The translations under genes were made by a program, and so were the position numbers. DNA of 64,000 nucleotides, from NCBI GenBank assembly GCA_036011085.1, contig DASCMS010000008.1, positions 16,966 through 80,965 on the forward strand, given 5' to 3'. The first letter of the stretch is position 1. The number at the start of each line of letters is the position of its first letter. Positions 8,491 through 17,543 of the stretch are shown in pieces. The notes beneath the pieces are model-generated. The model did not search any database and was not told the DNA's origin. It saw only the letters and a program-made list of their open reading frames with translations. This stretch comes from UBA8231 sp036011085 (GTDB taxonomy: Bacteria > Latescibacterota > UBA2968 > UBA8231).

Positions 8491-9468
8491 ATGCCTGCCC
8501 TGCACTGTGATGCCCTGTCGAAGACCTATCGCGTACCCGAGCGCGACCCCGGTCTGCTGAATGCCGCCAAGAGCCTGTTCCACCGTCGCACGCGGGACGT
8601 GGAGGCCGTGAAGACGGTTTCCTTCGATGTGGCGCCCGGCGAAGTCGTGGGGTTTCTCGGTCCCAACGGTGCCGGCAAGACGACGACGTTGAAGATGCTT
8701 TCCGGTCTGCTCAATCCCTCCGGCGGCCGGGTGCGCGTTCTGGACTATGAACCGTTTCGTCGCCAACGTGAGTTTCTGCGGCAGATCACGCTGGTCATGG
8801 GCAATCGCAACCAGCTGGTCTGGGACCTGCCCGTGGCCGATTCCTTCGAGCGCAATCGGGCCATCTACCGGCTGCCGCGGCCGGAGTTTGCCCGCACAGT
8901 CGACGAACTGTCCGAGCTGCTCGACCTCGGTGACCTGTTGCGCAAGCCGACACGCAACCTGTCGCTGGGCGAACGGATGAAATGCGAGATTGCCGCCGCC
9001 CTGCTGCACCGGCCACAGATTCTGTTTCTCGACGAGCCAACCCTGGGCCTCGACGTGACCATGCAGCGGCGCATCCGGGCCTTCATCGCCGACTACAACC
9101 AGCGGGTGGGTGCCACGGTACTGCTCACCAGCCATTACATGGCGGATGTCGAAGCGCTGTGTGAACGTGTCGTCGTCATCCATCACGGCCAGCTGCTGTT
9201 CGACGGGGCGTTGGCCGATCTCGTGCAGCGGTTCTCACCACACAAGACGATCGTGGTCGATCTCGAAGGCGAGGGATTCGACCTGAGCGCTTACAGCAGT
9301 ACCGTCAATGTAGAAGGCAACCGGGCGACCCTGCTGGTGCCCAAAGAGGATACGGCGCGCGTCACCGGTCGGTTGCTGGCCGACCTGCCCGTGGTCGACC
9401 TGACGGTGGAAGAGCCTCCCATCGAGGAGGTGATCGAGCAGGTTTTCAGCCAGGAGGCGGCGACGTGA
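8491..9468 (+). CDS. ABC transporter ATP-binding protein (ABC-2 type exporter)
   Basis: A 325-residue ATPase. Walker A is GPNGAGKTTT, the ABC signature reads LSLGERMKCE, Walker B is ILFLDEPTLGLD and the H-loop His is in TSHYM. It resembles the ATPase of NatA/DUF4162-type exporters, with about 90 residues after the core that are typical of this group. It would energise the two membrane proteins encoded next. The stop overlaps the first permease start as GTGA (4 bases). Substrate cannot be deduced; related three-gene systems are annotated as exporters of lipids or antibiotics. Confidence 0.9.
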   Translation: MPALHCDALSKTYRVPERDPGLLNAAKSLFHRRTRDVEAVKTVSFDVAPGEVVGFLGPNGAGKTTTLKMLSGLLNPSGGRVRVLDYEPFRRQREFLRQITLVMGNRNQLVWDLPVADSFERNRAIYRLPRPEFARTVDELSELLDLGDLLRKPTRNLSLGERMKCEIAAALLHRPQILFLDEPTLGLDVTMQRRIRAFIADYNQRVGATVLLTSHYMADVEALCERVVVIHHGQLLFDGALADLVQRFSPHKTIVVDLEGEGFDLSAYSSTVNVEGNRATLLVPKEDTARVTGRLLADLPVVDLTVEEPPIEEVIEQVFSQEAAT

Positions 9469-10271
9469 TCCGGAGCTTCGGTGACATCTACCGGACGCTC
9501 TTCGGTCTGGAACTGTCGGTCATGTTTCAGTACCGCGCCGCCGTCGTCATCTGGCTTCTCGGACTGGTGCTGTGGCCGGTGATTCACATGATCGTGTGGC
9601 TGACCGTGGCCGAGTCGAAGGGAGGCAGCGTCGGCGACTACGATGCCGGCGCCATCGCCGCCTACTTCCTCGCCATCATGGTCGTCAACCACGTGACCTT
9701 CACGTGGCACATGTACGAGATGGGCTGGCGCGTGCGTTCGGGATTCTTCAACTCGATCCTCGTGCAGCCCCTGCATCCCTGGCATCGGGACGTGTTGCAG
9801 AACGCGGCCTACAAGTTTCTCACCCTTGCCGTCATGCTGCCGGTGACCGGCCTGCTCGCCTGCCATTTCAAGCCCACTCTAGACCCGCCACTGTGGTCGG
9901 CACTGGTCTTTGCCCCGGCGCTGCTGCTGGCTTTCCTGGCGCGTTTCTTCTTCGAATGGGCCGTGGCGCTGCTGGCGTTCTGGATCACGGACACCTCCGG
10001 CCTCAACGAGCTCTATATGGGGTTCGTCATGATCCTGACCGGCAGCCTGGCGCCACTGGACTGGATGCCCGGCGTCGTGCAGAGTATCGCGGCCTGGAGT
10101 CCCTTTCCCTGGATGGTCTCCTTTCCCGTGGAACTGCTTCTGGGTCGCCTGACACCGGACGAGGCGTTCCACGGTTTCACCATGCAGGCGGTGTGGATCG
10201 CTGTCGGTTTCGGCGTCATACAGTTGGTATGGCGGCGAGCCGCCGCCCGTTACTCCGCTGTGGGCGCGTAA
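9465..10271 (+). CDS. ABC-2 type exporter permease, DUF990-like
   Basis: A 268-residue membrane protein with about six hydrophobic helices (for example VVIWLLGLVLWPVIHMIVW and ALVFAPALLLAFLARFF). The start is GTG inside the 4-base overlap with the ATPase gene. It pairs with the similar permease encoded next; two different permeases plus one ATPase is the normal arrangement for DUF990-type exporters. The amphipathic N-terminal helix before the first membrane helix is also typical of ABC-2 proteins. Confidence 0.85.
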   Translation: MIRSFGDIYRTLFGLELSVMFQYRAAVVIWLLGLVLWPVIHMIVWLTVAESKGGSVGDYDAGAIAAYFLAIMVVNHVTFTWHMYEMGWRVRSGFFNSILVQPLHPWHRDVLQNAAYKFLTLAVMLPVTGLLACHFKPTLDPPLWSALVFAPALLLAFLARFFFEWAVALLAFWITDTSGLNELYMGFVMILTGSLAPLDWMPGVVQSIAAWSPFPWMVSFPVELLLGRLTPDEAFHGFTMQAVWIAVGFGVIQLVWRRAAARYSAVGA

Positions 10272-10286
10272 GTCGGCTCGCCGGGT

Positions 10287-11072
10287 ATGAACACACTGCG
10301 CCTGCTGCTGTTGTTCTTCCGTATCGGCGTGATGAACGAGGTGCAGTACCGGGCCAACTTCTGGATCCATCTGTTGCGCTCGACGATGGAACTGGGGTTT
10401 GCCCTGTTCAGCGTCTTCATCGTCTTCCGGCAGACCGACGATCTCAACGGCTGGCAGCCGGGGGAGATGGTGGTGCTCATGGGTGTGTGGATGCTGATGT
10501 CAGGGATGGTGGGTGTTGTCGTACAGCCGAGTATGGAGAAGCTGATCGAGGGGGTGCGGGACGGCACTCTCGATTTCACCCTGACCAAGCCGGAGGAGGC
10601 ACAGGTCCTGGTCAGCATCAGCTACGTGCGCGTGTGGCGCCTCGTCGATGTCGTTCTCGGCGGGCTGACCATCGTCGGGGCCATGCTGTGGATGGACCGT
10701 GTTACCGGCTGGCCGGAGGTGCTCAGCTTCGCCCTCAGCCTGGCGGCAGGGTCGGTGATCCTCTACAGCTTCTGGCTGATGCTGTCGACGGTGTCGTTCT
10801 GGTTCGTCCGCATCGAGAACATCCTGATGATCTTCCACAGTATGTACGACGCGGCACGCTGGCCGGTGACGATCTACCCGCGGTGGATGCAGGCGGTGCT
10901 GACCTTTGTCGTACCGGTCGCCTTTGCCGTCACGGTACCCGCCGGGGCGTTGGTGGGTCGGTTGTCGTCCGAGTGGCTGGTGGGAACGGTGGTGCTGGCG
11001 GCGGCCCTGCTGGCAGCCTCACGCTGGTTCTGGAAGACGGGGGTCCGCCACTACTCCGGTGCGTCTGCCTGA
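10287..11072 (+). CDS. ABC-2 type exporter permease, second subunit
   Basis: A 261-residue membrane protein with six predicted helices, starting 15 bases after the first permease. It shares overall plan and the motif FTLTKPEEAQVLVS (the cytoplasmic loop typical of DUF990 proteins, usually F.L.KP) with that family. It probably forms a heterodimer with the preceding permease. It is the last gene of the exporter operon; the following 450 bases contain only a possible small reading frame on the other strand. Confidence 0.85.
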   Translation: MNTLRLLLLFFRIGVMNEVQYRANFWIHLLRSTMELGFALFSVFIVFRQTDDLNGWQPGEMVVLMGVWMLMSGMVGVVVQPSMEKLIEGVRDGTLDFTLTKPEEAQVLVSISYVRVWRLVDVVLGGLTIVGAMLWMDRVTGWPEVLSFALSLAAGSVILYSFWLMLSTVSFWFVRIENILMIFHSMYDAARWPVTIYPRWMQAVLTFVVPVAFAVTVPAGALVGRLSSEWLVGTVVLAAALLAASRWFWKTGVRHYSGASA

Positions 11073-11094
11073 AGCCGCCTCTCGGCGGTGTGGC

Positions 11095-11205
11095 TCAAAA
11101 CAGCGCGGGAAGGATCCGTCCAAAGAGGATGAGACCGCCGGTGAACAACAACCACGGCATGACAGCGGGAAAGCGGGATGGGGTCCTGCGAGACTGACTC
11201 AGCAT
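11095..11205 (-). CDS. possible small membrane protein, 36 aa
   Basis: A short frame in the 450-base gap reads as a basic N-terminal segment (SQSRRTPSR) followed by one hydrophobic helix (VMPWLLFTGGLILFG) and ends in RILPALF. ATG 11205 has a GAGAG box 9 bases upstream; an alternative ATG at 11214 would make 39 residues but has the box too close. A basic head plus single helix is the usual look of bacterial small membrane proteins. It is unconfirmed: no neighbour is on the same strand immediately upstream, and a 36-codon open frame can arise by chance in GC-rich DNA. Confidence 0.35.
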   Translation of the reverse strand: MLSQSRRTPSRFPAVMPWLLFTGGLILFGRILPALF

Positions 11206-11522
11206 GGTTTCCATCTCTCAACAGCGTTCCGGCCCCGGGAGAGGGCGAAGAACAGTGGGGGAACGAGGGAGACGGATGAAATGCACAACACATGGGGGAG
11301 TGGGGCACTCCAACTCACTACATCCGGGGTACCCCGGCCGTACTTCATCCAGTCCCTAATGATATCCGGTCGCCTGAATCACACAACCCCCGATGCGACG
11401 GCGGCGATCACGCAAATCGAATGCCTGAACCACAAGCAGGCGGGGCAAGAGACTGTAAACGTGTAGCTTACGCGGTCACGGACCGTCTTGTCGTGGGTTC
11501 GTGAAAAAGGAGAAGAATTCCC
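11206..11522. other. gap without a recognised gene
   Basis: About 320 bases between the possible small membrane protein and the 3' end of the metallophosphoesterase gene. It contains a perfect 14-bp palindrome (CCGGGGTACCCCGG, 11324-11337) and a purine-rich stretch near 11500-11515. I see no terminator with a T-run, no tRNA and no reading frame with a believable start. Confidence 0.5.
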
Positions 11523-13490
11523 TCATCTGACATCTGATTCCGAGGTCAGCAGCAGGGGTCCCCAGGTTGGATCGACGACTGCGTCTCTGTCGAGGTCCGT
11601 GCCGACGCCAGACCAGACACCGTCCACGAGGCGGAGAACTCGTGTCGGATCTACCACCCCAAGTCGTCGCAGCGGCTGCGGTGCCGTGACGATCACGAGG
11701 TGTCGTCCCCATCCCAGATCGACGATCCGGGCGGCAGAACGGGTCTTCAACGACGGTGTACACGGATGGCCGGCCAGACACGCTGCAAGATGACGTGCCA
11801 CATGGAATGCCGGACGAGGGTTGCACAGCCCGTCGAGCAAGCCGTTGCTGACGTCCATTGTGCGGTCCAGGTCGACGAGGGGCTCGAGCAGGGGCGTCGC
11901 ATCGAGGGCAGCGGCGGCCACCACGCCGAAGGCGGCGGCCACGGCGTTGCGCGCATCATCGACGCCGGGCAACTCCAACAGCAGGATGATGTCCCGCGCG
12001 TTGTCTGCTGTGCCCAACGCCTGTACCGCTGACCAGGGCGCATCGCCGTCGAGACGTACGGCAGGAGTCAGCGATATCCCGGGGTCGGATAGCAGTTCAG
12101 AAAGGCTGGCCAGCTCGCCGGTCAGATACCCGATTCGGGTCCGCGGATGCTGTTTCCCAGGGACGGACTGACCCGGCAGGATGGGACAGAGGACGATCTG
12201 ACGACCGTCGGCAGCCAGCTCTCGCACCGCTTCCATCTCGGGCAGCAGACGGCCCGGCAGCTGCAGTTCCAGCAGGTCGTCGTCGTGCAGTTGCGGCAGG
12301 CAGGCGCGTGCGGCGGCTTCGCCGAGAGCGGTGACCTGCACCCGCACACCCTCCTCACGCAGCAGGTCGAGCCGTTCGGCCTGCACCGGATCCAACAGAT
12401 CCGCCGCCGGTACACGTACCCGCTCACAGCCGAGTTCCAGCAGGCCAAGCAGGGGATAGTCGTTGCGTACGGGTTGCCGGACGGCAGAGGGATAGGCGAT
12501 GGGAATCTGGGTGTGCGGGGCCAGGACGTGGGCCGATGATACACCGAGGCGACCCGTTGCGGTGACCGGGGTCGGCGTCAACTGGATCGAGCCCCTGTCG
12601 AGGTCGATGCCGTGGCTGCGCACCAGGTGCACATCGAGCCGACCATCCACGAGGCGGCACAACAGGAAACCGATCTTGTCGGCGTCGTCGCGGCCACGCT
12701 CGGGCGCTGCCGCCGAGGTGAACAGATGGCCGTACCCGGGTCGCGTGAACGATGTCGACGGCGACAGCCAGTAGCGTCGCCCGGCACCAAGGGAGTGCAG
12801 GAAGCGAAAATGTACATGGGCGGCGAACACGGTGTACACGTCGTGCAACCGGACCCGCTCGAGAAGCCAGGACCGCGCCGGCTCCGCGATGTTGTCATAG
12901 TGTCCGAGAGCGGCTTCGCCGCCGTGGTCCAGAAACGGGGGCAGGTGCAGGAAGAGGACGACGGGATCGTCGTTGGCCGCCAGATCCGTTTCGAACCAGG
13001 ACCGCTGCTCGGCCTCGGCGGCCAGACCGGTATTAAGAATCTGCGAATTGAGAATGACGAAATGCAGACCGCCCACGTTCCAACTCGACCAGGAGGGACC
13101 GAACGTCCGCTGCCAGTCAGCCAGGCCGGCGGTGGTCACGTCCTCGGTGGGCATGGTCGGATCCGGTTTGTCACCGACGTCGTGATTGCCGGCCACGAAA
13201 CGGCACAGCTGACGCAGCCCCGCGGCATCGATCTGTTCCAGAGCTTCCTGCTGGGCGCGCTCGAAACCGGGCCGGCCGGGGAATTCCTGTACCAGGTCGC
13301 CCAGGTGTACGACAAAGACCGGCTCGAGAGCGGCCACCATCTGCCAGGCGGTGCGGCCCCGCTCGCTCTGATGGCGGCGTGACTCGAACTCCAGGGGCGC
13401 GTCGCCGGGATCGATCATGTAGTGCGTGTCGGCGATGACGACGAATTCAAGCTGCGCCGCCGGCAGCAGGGAGCGGTCAAATCGAAGCAT
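11523..13490 (-). CDS. calcineurin-like metallophosphoesterase with uncharacterised C-terminal half
   Basis: A 655-residue protein. The N-terminal ~280 residues carry all metallophosphoesterase motifs in order: ADTH (residues 20-23), HLGDLV, AGNHD, a His in FLHLPP and AAHVHF, expected to bind a two-metal centre and hydrolyse a phosphoester. The remaining ~370 residues are not a family I recognise; they alternate strand/helix segments (for example the repeated pattern ending in VRVQVTALGEAA) and could be a TIM-barrel-like or beta-rich accessory domain. There is no signal peptide, so it is probably cytoplasmic. It is divergent from the sugar nucleotidyltransferase operon with a 114-base gap. 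Confidence 0.8.
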   Translation of the reverse strand: MLRFDRSLLPAAQLEFVVIADTHYMIDPGDAPLEFESRRHQSERGRTAWQMVAALEPVFVVHLGDLVQEFPGRPGFERAQQEALEQIDAAGLRQLCRFVAGNHDVGDKPDPTMPTEDVTTAGLADWQRTFGPSWSSWNVGGLHFVILNSQILNTGLAAEAEQRSWFETDLAANDDPVVLFLHLPPFLDHGGEAALGHYDNIAEPARSWLLERVRLHDVYTVFAAHVHFRFLHSLGAGRRYWLSPSTSFTRPGYGHLFTSAAAPERGRDDADKIGFLLCRLVDGRLDVHLVRSHGIDLDRGSIQLTPTPVTATGRLGVSSAHVLAPHTQIPIAYPSAVRQPVRNDYPLLGLLELGCERVRVPAADLLDPVQAERLDLLREEGVRVQVTALGEAAARACLPQLHDDDLLELQLPGRLLPEMEAVRELAADGRQIVLCPILPGQSVPGKQHPRTRIGYLTGELASLSELLSDPGISLTPAVRLDGDAPWSAVQALGTADNARDIILLLELPGVDDARNAVAAAFGVVAAAALDATPLLEPLVDLDRTMDVSNGLLDGLCNPRPAFHVARHLAACLAGHPCTPSLKTRSAARIVDLGWGRHLVIVTAPQPLRRLGVVDPTRVLRLVDGVWSGVGTDLDRDAVVDPTWGPLLLTSESDVR

Positions 13491-13604
13491 GGCCGGGCAA
13501 CCTACGGCGCACTGCTACGAGGTCAACCACTGCCAACGCCAGTGGAGTGTGGCTACATTGGGAAGGCACTGGAGCCGCGCGGCTCTACACCAACGGGAGG
13601 ATCG

Positions 13605-14411
13605 ATGGACAAGGTGGTAGTTCTCGCCGCCGGCCTGGGCAAGAGAATGCGTGCCGGCGACGGCGAAGGACTCACCGAGGCACAGCACCAGGTAGCCGAA
13701 ACCGGCGTCAAGGCCCTGGTGCCGATCGACCGACCGTTCCTCGACTATGTGCTGAGCACGGTGGCCGATGCCGGGTTCCGGCAGGTGTGCCTCGTCATCG
13801 GTCCCGGACACGATGAGTTGCGCCACCATTACAGTGACGTCGTCGAGGCGCGGCGTCTACGGTTTGAGTTTGCCGTGCAGGCTGAGCCGCTGGGTACCGC
13901 GGATGCTGTGGCCGCAGCTCGAGAGTTCGTCGGCAACGAACCATTTCTGTCGATCAACGCCGACAACCACTACCCCCTGACCGCGCTGCAGGCTCTGCGG
14001 CGTCTGTCCGGCCCCGGGCTGCCGGGCTTCGATCGCCGGGCACTGGTGGCACAGAGTAACATTCCGGAGGAGCGCATCGAGCGCTTTGCCGTCATCGATG
14101 TCGATGAGAGTGGCGGTCTGCGGCGGGTCGTCGAGAAGCCTTCCGCAGCGCAGATCGCCGAACTGGGCGACACCGTCGGCGTCAGTATGAACTGCTGGCG
14201 CTTCGACGAACGAATCTTCGCCGCCTGCGCCGCCATCGAACCGTCACCACGAGGCGAGGTGGAGATCACCGACGCCGTAGAGTACGCCGTCGATCGACTC
14301 GGGGTCCGCTTCGAAGTGGTGCCGGTGCAGGCGCCCGTCCTCGACCTGTCGAGCCGAGAAGACATCGAGAGTGTCGTCGAGCGGCTGCGGGGGTTGCCGG
14401 TTCACCTGTGA
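13605..14411 (+). CDS. sugar-phosphate nucleotidyltransferase
   Basis: A 268-residue NTP_transferase-fold enzyme. The nucleotide-binding loop is LAAGLGKRM (residues 7-15), and the metal-binding Asp is in SINADNHYP. It would join a sugar 1-phosphate to an NTP, giving an NDP-sugar and pyrophosphate. The next gene encodes a galactokinase-like sugar kinase, so the pair could convert a free sugar to sugar 1-phosphate and then to NDP-sugar. The start ATG 13605 is preceded by GGGAGG (13595-13600), 4 bases away. The stop overlaps the kinase start as GTGA. The exact sugar and nucleotide are unknown. Confidence 0.85.
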   Translation: MDKVVVLAAGLGKRMRAGDGEGLTEAQHQVAETGVKALVPIDRPFLDYVLSTVADAGFRQVCLVIGPGHDELRHHYSDVVEARRLRFEFAVQAEPLGTADAVAAAREFVGNEPFLSINADNHYPLTALQALRRLSGPGLPGFDRRALVAQSNIPEERIERFAVIDVDESGGLRRVVEKPSAAQIAELGDTVGVSMNCWRFDERIFAACAAIEPSPRGEVEITDAVEYAVDRLGVRFEVVPVQAPVLDLSSREDIESVVERLRGLPVHL

Positions 14412-15808
14412 GCCAGCTGCGAGAACTCACGCCCGAGACCGCGGCAACCGCCCTGCGTGCCGGCGGCCTGCGCCAGGACATCGACACCAAGGCGGACCTC
14501 TTCTCCCGTGCGGCGCGACATCTCACCGCCCATGGGGCCAACGCCGACAGGCGGGCGTACTTCGTGCCGGGTCGCATCGAGGTCCTCGGCAAGCACACCG
14601 ACTACTGTGGCGGCCATAGCCTCGTGGCCGCCGTCGAACGCGGCATCTGCCTGGTGGCGGCGCCGCGCGAGGACGGGCAGATCCGCATCCACGCGCTCGA
14701 CCTGGATGACACGGTGCACTTTGCCTGGGATCCTGAGCTCGATGTGCCCACCGGCAGCTGGCCGAACTACCCGATGACGGTGGCCCGGCGACTGGCCCGA
14801 AACTTCCCCGACAGCTGTCGTGGCGGGGCGGACATCGCCTTTGCCGGTGATCTGCCATTGGCATCTGGCATGAGCAGTTCCAGCGCCCTCGTGATCGCCA
14901 CGTACAGGGCGCTGGCCGATATCGAAGGGGTGGAGCAAACCTCGGCTTTCGCCGCGGCGGTCGGCGACGAGCTGTCACTGGCGGAGTACCTCGGCACCCA
15001 CGAGAACGGCCAGTCGTACGGAGCCCTGGCTGGCGATCGTGGCGTCGGCACCTTCGGCGGCAGCGAGGATCACACCGCCATCCTCTGCTCGCAACCCGAC
15101 CACCTCGGCCAGTTCAGCTACTGCCCGACGAGACGCAAACGTCACGTGCTGGTGCCCGGCGGCTGGGTTTTCGCTCTCGGCGTCAGCGGGGTGGTGGCGG
15201 AAAAGACAGGGGCAGCGCAGGCCCTATACAATCGAGCCGCGCTCCGCGTGCGCCGCCTGGTGGAGGCGTGGCACGCGGCCGGCGAAGGGGATCAGGTCTA
15301 TCTGGCCGACATCCTGGCATCGGCCCCGGATGCAGGCCAGAGACTGCGCGCTGCCACGATCGATGGCCACGGAGAATATGGTGCCGACGAGCTGGAGCTG
15401 CGGCTCCGCCATTTCGAGGCGGAAGAGGCCCTGATCGATACCGCCGCCACGGAACTGGCGGCGGGAGACCTGCCGGCCTTTGGCGCCTCGGTATCGCGGT
15501 CACAGCAGTGGTCGGAGCAGATGCTGGGCAACCAGGTGCCGGAAACGGTCATGCTGGCGCAGTCGGCGCGGGATCACGGCGCCGTGGCGGCGTCGGCTTT
15601 CGGTGCCGGTTTCGGAGGTTGCGTCTGGGCCCTCATCGACGCGGCGGCAGCGCCGGAGTTTCTGCCGGCATGGGCAGCGGGGTACCACGCGGGGTTCCCG
15701 GACAGGGCTGCGGCGAGTCACTTCTTCACCAGCCCGGCGGGCCCATCTGCCTTCGAACTGCGCGACCCCACGGACCGCCCCTATATTGGTGACCCGGACC
15801 CCAGCTGA
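14408..15808 (+). CDS. galactokinase-like GHMP sugar kinase
   Basis: A 466-residue GHMP kinase. The sugar-binding signature is PGRIEVLGKHTDYCGG; ordinary galactokinases have GEHTDY, so a Lys replaces the Glu here. The ATP-binding motif 2 is LPLASGMSSSSAL and motif 3 is FGAGFGGCVWAL. It is longer than typical galactokinase (about 380-400), with an N-terminal addition of about 45 residues. It would phosphorylate galactose or a related sugar at C1, feeding the nucleotidyltransferase encoded upstream. The GTG start lies in a 4-base overlap, implying coupled translation. Confidence 0.85.
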   Translation: MSQLRELTPETAATALRAGGLRQDIDTKADLFSRAARHLTAHGANADRRAYFVPGRIEVLGKHTDYCGGHSLVAAVERGICLVAAPREDGQIRIHALDLDDTVHFAWDPELDVPTGSWPNYPMTVARRLARNFPDSCRGGADIAFAGDLPLASGMSSSSALVIATYRALADIEGVEQTSAFAAAVGDELSLAEYLGTHENGQSYGALAGDRGVGTFGGSEDHTAILCSQPDHLGQFSYCPTRRKRHVLVPGGWVFALGVSGVVAEKTGAAQALYNRAALRVRRLVEAWHAAGEGDQVYLADILASAPDAGQRLRAATIDGHGEYGADELELRLRHFEAEEALIDTAATELAAGDLPAFGASVSRSQQWSEQMLGNQVPETVMLAQSARDHGAVAASAFGAGFGGCVWALIDAAAAPEFLPAWAAGYHAGFPDRAAASHFFTSPAGPSAFELRDPTDRPYIGDPDPS

Positions 15809-15825
15809 AGGAGAGACATTCCGTC

Positions 15826-16332
15826 GTGTTGCGAGAGCTTGTAGGGCGCCTCTTCGGCTTCGACAAAGAGATCCTCGGCCTGCGCGACAAGGTGCGCGAG
15901 CTGAGCTGGGACGATGCCTACGGCGTCTACACCCGTCCCGCTTTTCTGCAGTTTGCCCAGATCATGCCACGGGCCCGGCGGATCATTGCCTTCATCGATC
16001 TCGACGACATCCACCGACTCGACCAGGAGCTCGGATACGCCGAGGTGGACCGCCGGGTGCAGGCCACCTTTTCGGTTCCGTTCCGCCGTAGTGACATTGT
16101 CGCCCCCTGGTACTCCGGCGATGAGCTCGTCATTCTGTTCGACTCCGAACGCATCGGGGCGGAGCGCAAGATGGAGGAGCTCGCCGTCGCTGCCGCGGCG
16201 GAAGGGTTGAGCTTCAAGTTCGATATCGGCGAGTGGGACGTGGGCAAGGAACCGGTGGACGACGTCATCGAGGGACTGACCCGCAACGTCATGCTGCAGA
16301 AGACGGACGAGGAACAGAAGTCACGGCGATGA
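15826..16332 (+). CDS. degenerate GGDEF-domain protein
   Basis: A 168-residue protein that is almost only a GGDEF fold. The opening WDDAYGVYTRPAF corresponds to the D-x-L-T-x-L-x-N-R motif, AFIDLDDIHRLDQELGY to the metal and nucleotide helix, and WYSGDELVIL to the active-site turn. The turn reads SGDEL rather than GGDEF, and no membrane or sensory domain is attached. Synthesis of cyclic di-GMP is therefore doubtful; it may bind nucleotide or serve as a regulatory partner. The start is GTG with GAAGGAGAG upstream; the stop overlaps the epimerase start as ATGA. Being inside a sugar operon is unusual for a signalling domain. Confidence 0.75.
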   Translation: MLRELVGRLFGFDKEILGLRDKVRELSWDDAYGVYTRPAFLQFAQIMPRARRIIAFIDLDDIHRLDQELGYAEVDRRVQATFSVPFRRSDIVAPWYSGDELVILFDSERIGAERKMEELAVAAAAEGLSFKFDIGEWDVGKEPVDDVIEGLTRNVMLQKTDEEQKSRR

Positions 16333-17543
16333 ACCGGCGACAGATCGGCAACCACACCCTCGAACAGATCCGTGATCACTACCGGACCTATCTGTTCGAC
16401 GAGTATCTGCCGTTCTGGACCCGCTACGGTGTCGACCACGACCGCGGCGGTTTTTTCTGCACCCTCGACCACGACGGTACGCGGATCGCCGACAGCAAGC
16501 ACATGTGGTATCAGGGCCGGGGCCTGTGGACGTATTCGTACCTCGCACGCCAGTTCCAGCACGACGAGAGCCTGCAGATCGCCCGGCGGACGAAGGATTT
16601 CCTCCTCGCTCACGGCAGGGACACCGACGGCTGGTGGGTATGTGACCTCGACGCCGATGGTGGCATCGCGGCGCCAGCCTCCGCACGAGGGTACGAAAGC
16701 CTGTTCGTCGCCGAGGGCCTGACGGCGTACGCCGCTGCGGCGCAGGACAGCGAAGCTCTCGACATCGCCATCGAGTCCCTGTTTCGCGTCGTCGACCTGC
16801 ATAGCGATCCGACGCGAGATGTCGACGAAGGCTACGTGCCTCTCTGTTATCCAGGTATGCGCGTACTCGGTGGTCACATGGTGCTGATCCTGACGCTGAC
16901 GCAGATGCTGGAGCAGCGACCGGAGGATGTCAGACTGCAGACGCTGGCCGGCGAGATCGTCGAGGGCATCACGGTGAACTTCTGGAACGAGAAGTACCAG
17001 CTGATGAACGAAGCGCTGGCCTGTGACCTGACCCGGCCAGATGATGACAACGAGGATTTCGCCTACCTCGGTCACGCCATCGAAACGATGTGGATGACGA
17101 TGGTGGAAGCCCTGCGCCGCGGCGACCGGGCGCTGTTCGATCTGTGTGCCGAGCGTTTCCGCCGCCACGTGGAAGTCGCCTGGGACGACGTGCACGGCGG
17201 ACTCTTCCGAGCTCTGCAGGTAGAAAGCAACACCTTCGCCCTCGACAAGGTCCTGTGGCTGCAGGAGGAGGGTCTCATCGGTTGTCTGCTGCTGATGGAG
17301 CACACCGACGACGAGTGGGCCTGGCCCTGGTTTGCCCGAATCTTCGACTGGATCGAGAGCCATTGCAGTCTCGAGTCCCATGGCCATCCGCTGTACCAGA
17401 CGGCGGGTGACCGGACCATGACCTATCAGCCCCACGTGACGCGCAAGGAGAACTACCATCATCCGCGCTGTGTGATGCGCTGCCTGCTGGGGCTGGAGCG
17501 GATGATCGAACGGCAGGGACAACCGTCGGGGGTGTGGTCGTGA
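16329..17543 (+). CDS. N-acylglucosamine 2-epimerase (AGE) family protein
   Basis: A 404-residue (alpha/alpha)6-barrel enzyme. Typical AGE features are GVDHDRGGFFCTLDHDG near residue 37, MWYQGRGLWTYSY near 60 and several conserved His in the second half (GHAIETMWM, SHGHPLYQT). Members epimerise GlcNAc or cellobiose at C2, isomerise mannose to fructose, or act on other aldoses, so the substrate is open. In this operon (sugar kinase and nucleotidyltransferase upstream) it probably prepares or diverts an aldose. The ATG start sits in a 4-base overlap with the GGDEF gene. Confidence 0.85.
   Translation: MNRRQIGNHTLEQIRDHYRTYLFDEYLPFWTRYGVDHDRGGFFCTLDHDGTRIADSKHMWYQGRGLWTYSYLARQFQHDESLQIARRTKDFLLAHGRDTDGWWVCDLDADGGIAAPASARGYESLFVAEGLTAYAAAAQDSEALDIAIESLFRVVDLHSDPTRDVDEGYVPLCYPGMRVLGGHMVLILTLTQMLEQRPEDVRLQTLAGEIVEGITVNFWNEKYQLMNEALACDLTRPDDDNEDFAYLGHAIETMWMTMVEALRRGDRALFDLCAERFRRHVEVAWDDVHGGLFRALQVESNTFALDKVLWLQEEGLIGCLLLMEHTDDEWAWPWFARIFDWIESHCSLESHGHPLYQTAGDRTMTYQPHVTRKENYHHPRCVMRCLLGLERMIERQGQPSGVWS

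Noticed and set aside
11324..11337. CCGGGGTACCCCGG palindrome as a terminator or operator
   Set aside because: It has no loop, no T-run and no nearby promoter; it may be chance in GC-rich DNA.
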